A stretch of DNA of 51,888 nucleotides, from the IMG/VR virus record IMGVR_UViG_3300035584_000037, positions 1 through 51,888 of that record; one strand, written 5' to 3'. Every line of letters begins with the position of its first letter. Within the stretch, counting starts at the first letter, position 1. Source of the stretch: a virus. The notes under the pieces were generated by a model that saw nothing but the letters and a program-made list of their open reading frames with translations, searched no databases and was not told where the DNA came from. The position numbers were made by a program, and so were the translations under genes. This document shows positions 50,786 through 51,888 of the stretch, piece after piece.

Positions 50786-51888
50786 ATGAGTGACTATATT
50801 ACCGGTACTACATATTATGTAGAAGTTAGTTTAAGTGATACTTATGTAAAGACAACTGAAACTAACTTTTTATTTGTTTTTCCTTTGTCATTAATTACAG
50901 ATCCCTTGTTTTGGGGGGAAATAAGTTCGTCTTCTAATATAGGTATTTGGGATGTAGATAATTCATTAAAAAGACCCCGATATATTGGATCATATTTAGA
51001 TATAGTAAATAAGGGTGGTGTCGTATATTGGGATGCTCCATTAACAACAACAAATAAATTTAGGATTTGTGTAGGTCATGATTTATCCGAAATTGATTCT
51101 AATTCCGCATTTACTAATAGTTCAATATATGAATGTTGGCCGATGTGTGAAACTTCTGGGGCTATTTTTACTGGGATATTAAATAATTTAACTTTACATG
51201 GCAATGTTACTCCTGGAGAAGTTGGAAAGATATATAAAGCTGCTAGCATAGTTTCTGGGGGGTATATAGATGGTACACATGTAATAAATACTGGAGCACA
51301 TACGGTAAGTTTTATTATGAATATTTCAACAGATAATGGTATTATTTTTTCATTAAATAACCTGGCATTTGAAGTATATTTTGGGGGAACTATACTTATA
51401 GCTAATTTTGGGGGTGCGTGGGCATACAGTCATGATGGGGATATAGGAAAGAATAATTTTTATTTAGTAACGGTTGTCAAAGATGCAACACATTTGATAT
51501 CTATATATATAAATGGATTGTTGTCTGGTACACCATTATTTAATTTTGATAATTTCAATTCCACATTTTTATCTATAGGTAAAAGAATAAATCCAGGGGA
51601 TGATTTTCCATTTAGCGGAAGCATAGAACAGATATCATTTACAAATGATACAAAAAGTTCGGAAAATATATTAACAACATATAATATGTTGTACTATTCA
51701 TCAAATTTTTACGGTAATAATTTTTCAGTTAATTTGGGGTCGATTTCAAGTTATAGTTCAATTTTATCTTATTCATCAATTTCATCATTAAGTCATTCAT
51801 CAATTTCATCATTAAGTCATTCATCAATTTCATCATTAAGTCATTCATCAATTTCATCATTAAGTCATTCATCAATTTCATCATTAAG
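50786..51888 (+). CDS. Tail adhesin-like protein with LamG/DUF2341-type domains and Ser-rich repeats (3' partial)
   Basis: The frame is open to the window end. After a short N-terminal beta region comes FRICVGHDLSEIDSNSAFTNSS and YECWPMCETSGAIF, resembling the DUF2341/Ig-type region of surface and tail proteins. GAHTVSFIMNISTDNGIIFSLNN, YLVTVVKDATHLISIYINGL and FPFSGSIEQISFTND match a concanavalin-like (LamG) domain that often binds sugars. From about residue 315 it becomes serine-rich, finally in perfect 8-residue repeats. A receptor-binding or virion-surface protein is likely. It starts 3 bases after the radical SAM gene. Confidence 0.78.
   Translation, partial: MSDYITGTTYYVEVSLSDTYVKTTETNFLFVFPLSLITDPLFWGEISSSSNIGIWDVDNSLKRPRYIGSYLDIVNKGGVVYWDAPLTTTNKFRICVGHDLSEIDSNSAFTNSSIYECWPMCETSGAIFTGILNNLTLHGNVTPGEVGKIYKAASIVSGGYIDGTHVINTGAHTVSFIMNISTDNGIIFSLNNLAFEVYFGGTILIANFGGAWAYSHDGDIGKNNFYLVTVVKDATHLISIYINGLLSGTPLFNFDNFNSTFLSIGKRINPGDDFPFSGSIEQISFTNDTKSSENILTTYNMLYYSSNFYGNNFSVNLGSISSYSSILSYSSISSLSHSSISSLSHSSISSLSHSSISSLSHSSISSL
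51773..51888 (+). repeat. 24-bp perfect tandem repeat running off the window
   Basis: Units start at 51773, 51797, 51821, 51845 and 51869 (the last cut after 20 bases), each encoding S-S-I-S-S-L-S-H. The copies are identical. Repeat number probably varies and the true length beyond 51888 cannot be seen. Confidence 0.95.

Noticed and set aside
1-51888. Whole-genome stop recoding (TAG or TGA as sense)
   Set aside because: TAA, TAG and TGA all end many well-bounded genes here, often in ATGA overlaps. Only four isolated in-frame stops occur, none of them TAG.

Overview
The window is a strongly AT-rich stretch of a tailed-phage genome in which every supported gene lies on the + strand. A contractile-tailed (myovirus-type, T4-like architecture) virus is indicated by the right half: protease-scaffold protein, gp23-type major capsid protein, neck and connector proteins, tail sheath, tail tube, gp26-type baseplate protein, tape measure, gp53/gp25/gp6-type wedge proteins, gpD/gp27-type hub, gp5-type OB spike, then a tail adhesin. 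Terminase, portal and DNA polymerase are not in the window. AGGAGG-type ribosome sites and two near-perfect TTGACA-17-TATAAT promoters argue for a host with an ordinary sigma-70 and strong Shine-Dalgarno use. An anaerobic ribonucleotide reductase points to growth in an anoxic or facultative host. TAA, TAG and TGA all serve as normal stops.

Layout. 1-384: end of a repeat-built protein, perhaps a fibre or adhesin. 466-5969: small early-type genes, a broken deoxyribonucleotidase, a lipoprotein, a two-domain glycosyltransferase, an HTH protein and a holin-like membrane protein, with a terminator at 5435-5460. 6041-9774: NrdD with an intein, then a WbqC-like protein. 9775-9984: a terminator and a candidate structured RNA. 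9985-14858: glycosyltransferases (GTs), small membrane proteins, a broken DNA methyltransferase and an FkbM methyltransferase. 14853-16224: two duplicated sigma-70 promoter/leader units driving very small genes. 16229-19085: SNF2 helicase and DnaN-type sliding clamp. 19088-29566: a dense run of GTs, small-molecule methyltransferases, a deacetylase-like protein, a D-Ala-D-Ala-ligase-type ATP-grasp enzyme and three DNA methyltransferases, most overlapping by about 4 bp. 29634-51888: virion genes, with a radical SAM enzyme placed between the last baseplate gene and the adhesin.

The main unusual signals are these. (1) Four genes are each split by one in-frame stop (TGA at 1239; TAA at 4962, 13860 and 15816) while reading continues in the same frame into conserved sequence. 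(2) About ten GT proteins plus sugar-modifying enzymes share the genome with four virion proteins that end in, or carry, (Ser-x-Ser)n tracts, suggesting virion glycosylation. (3) A folded RNA candidate lies at 9848-9958. (4) Adhesin-like repeat proteins sit at both window ends; the left one has a fixed 18-residue scaffold with variable positions. All functions are inferred from motifs read by eye; no database search was run.
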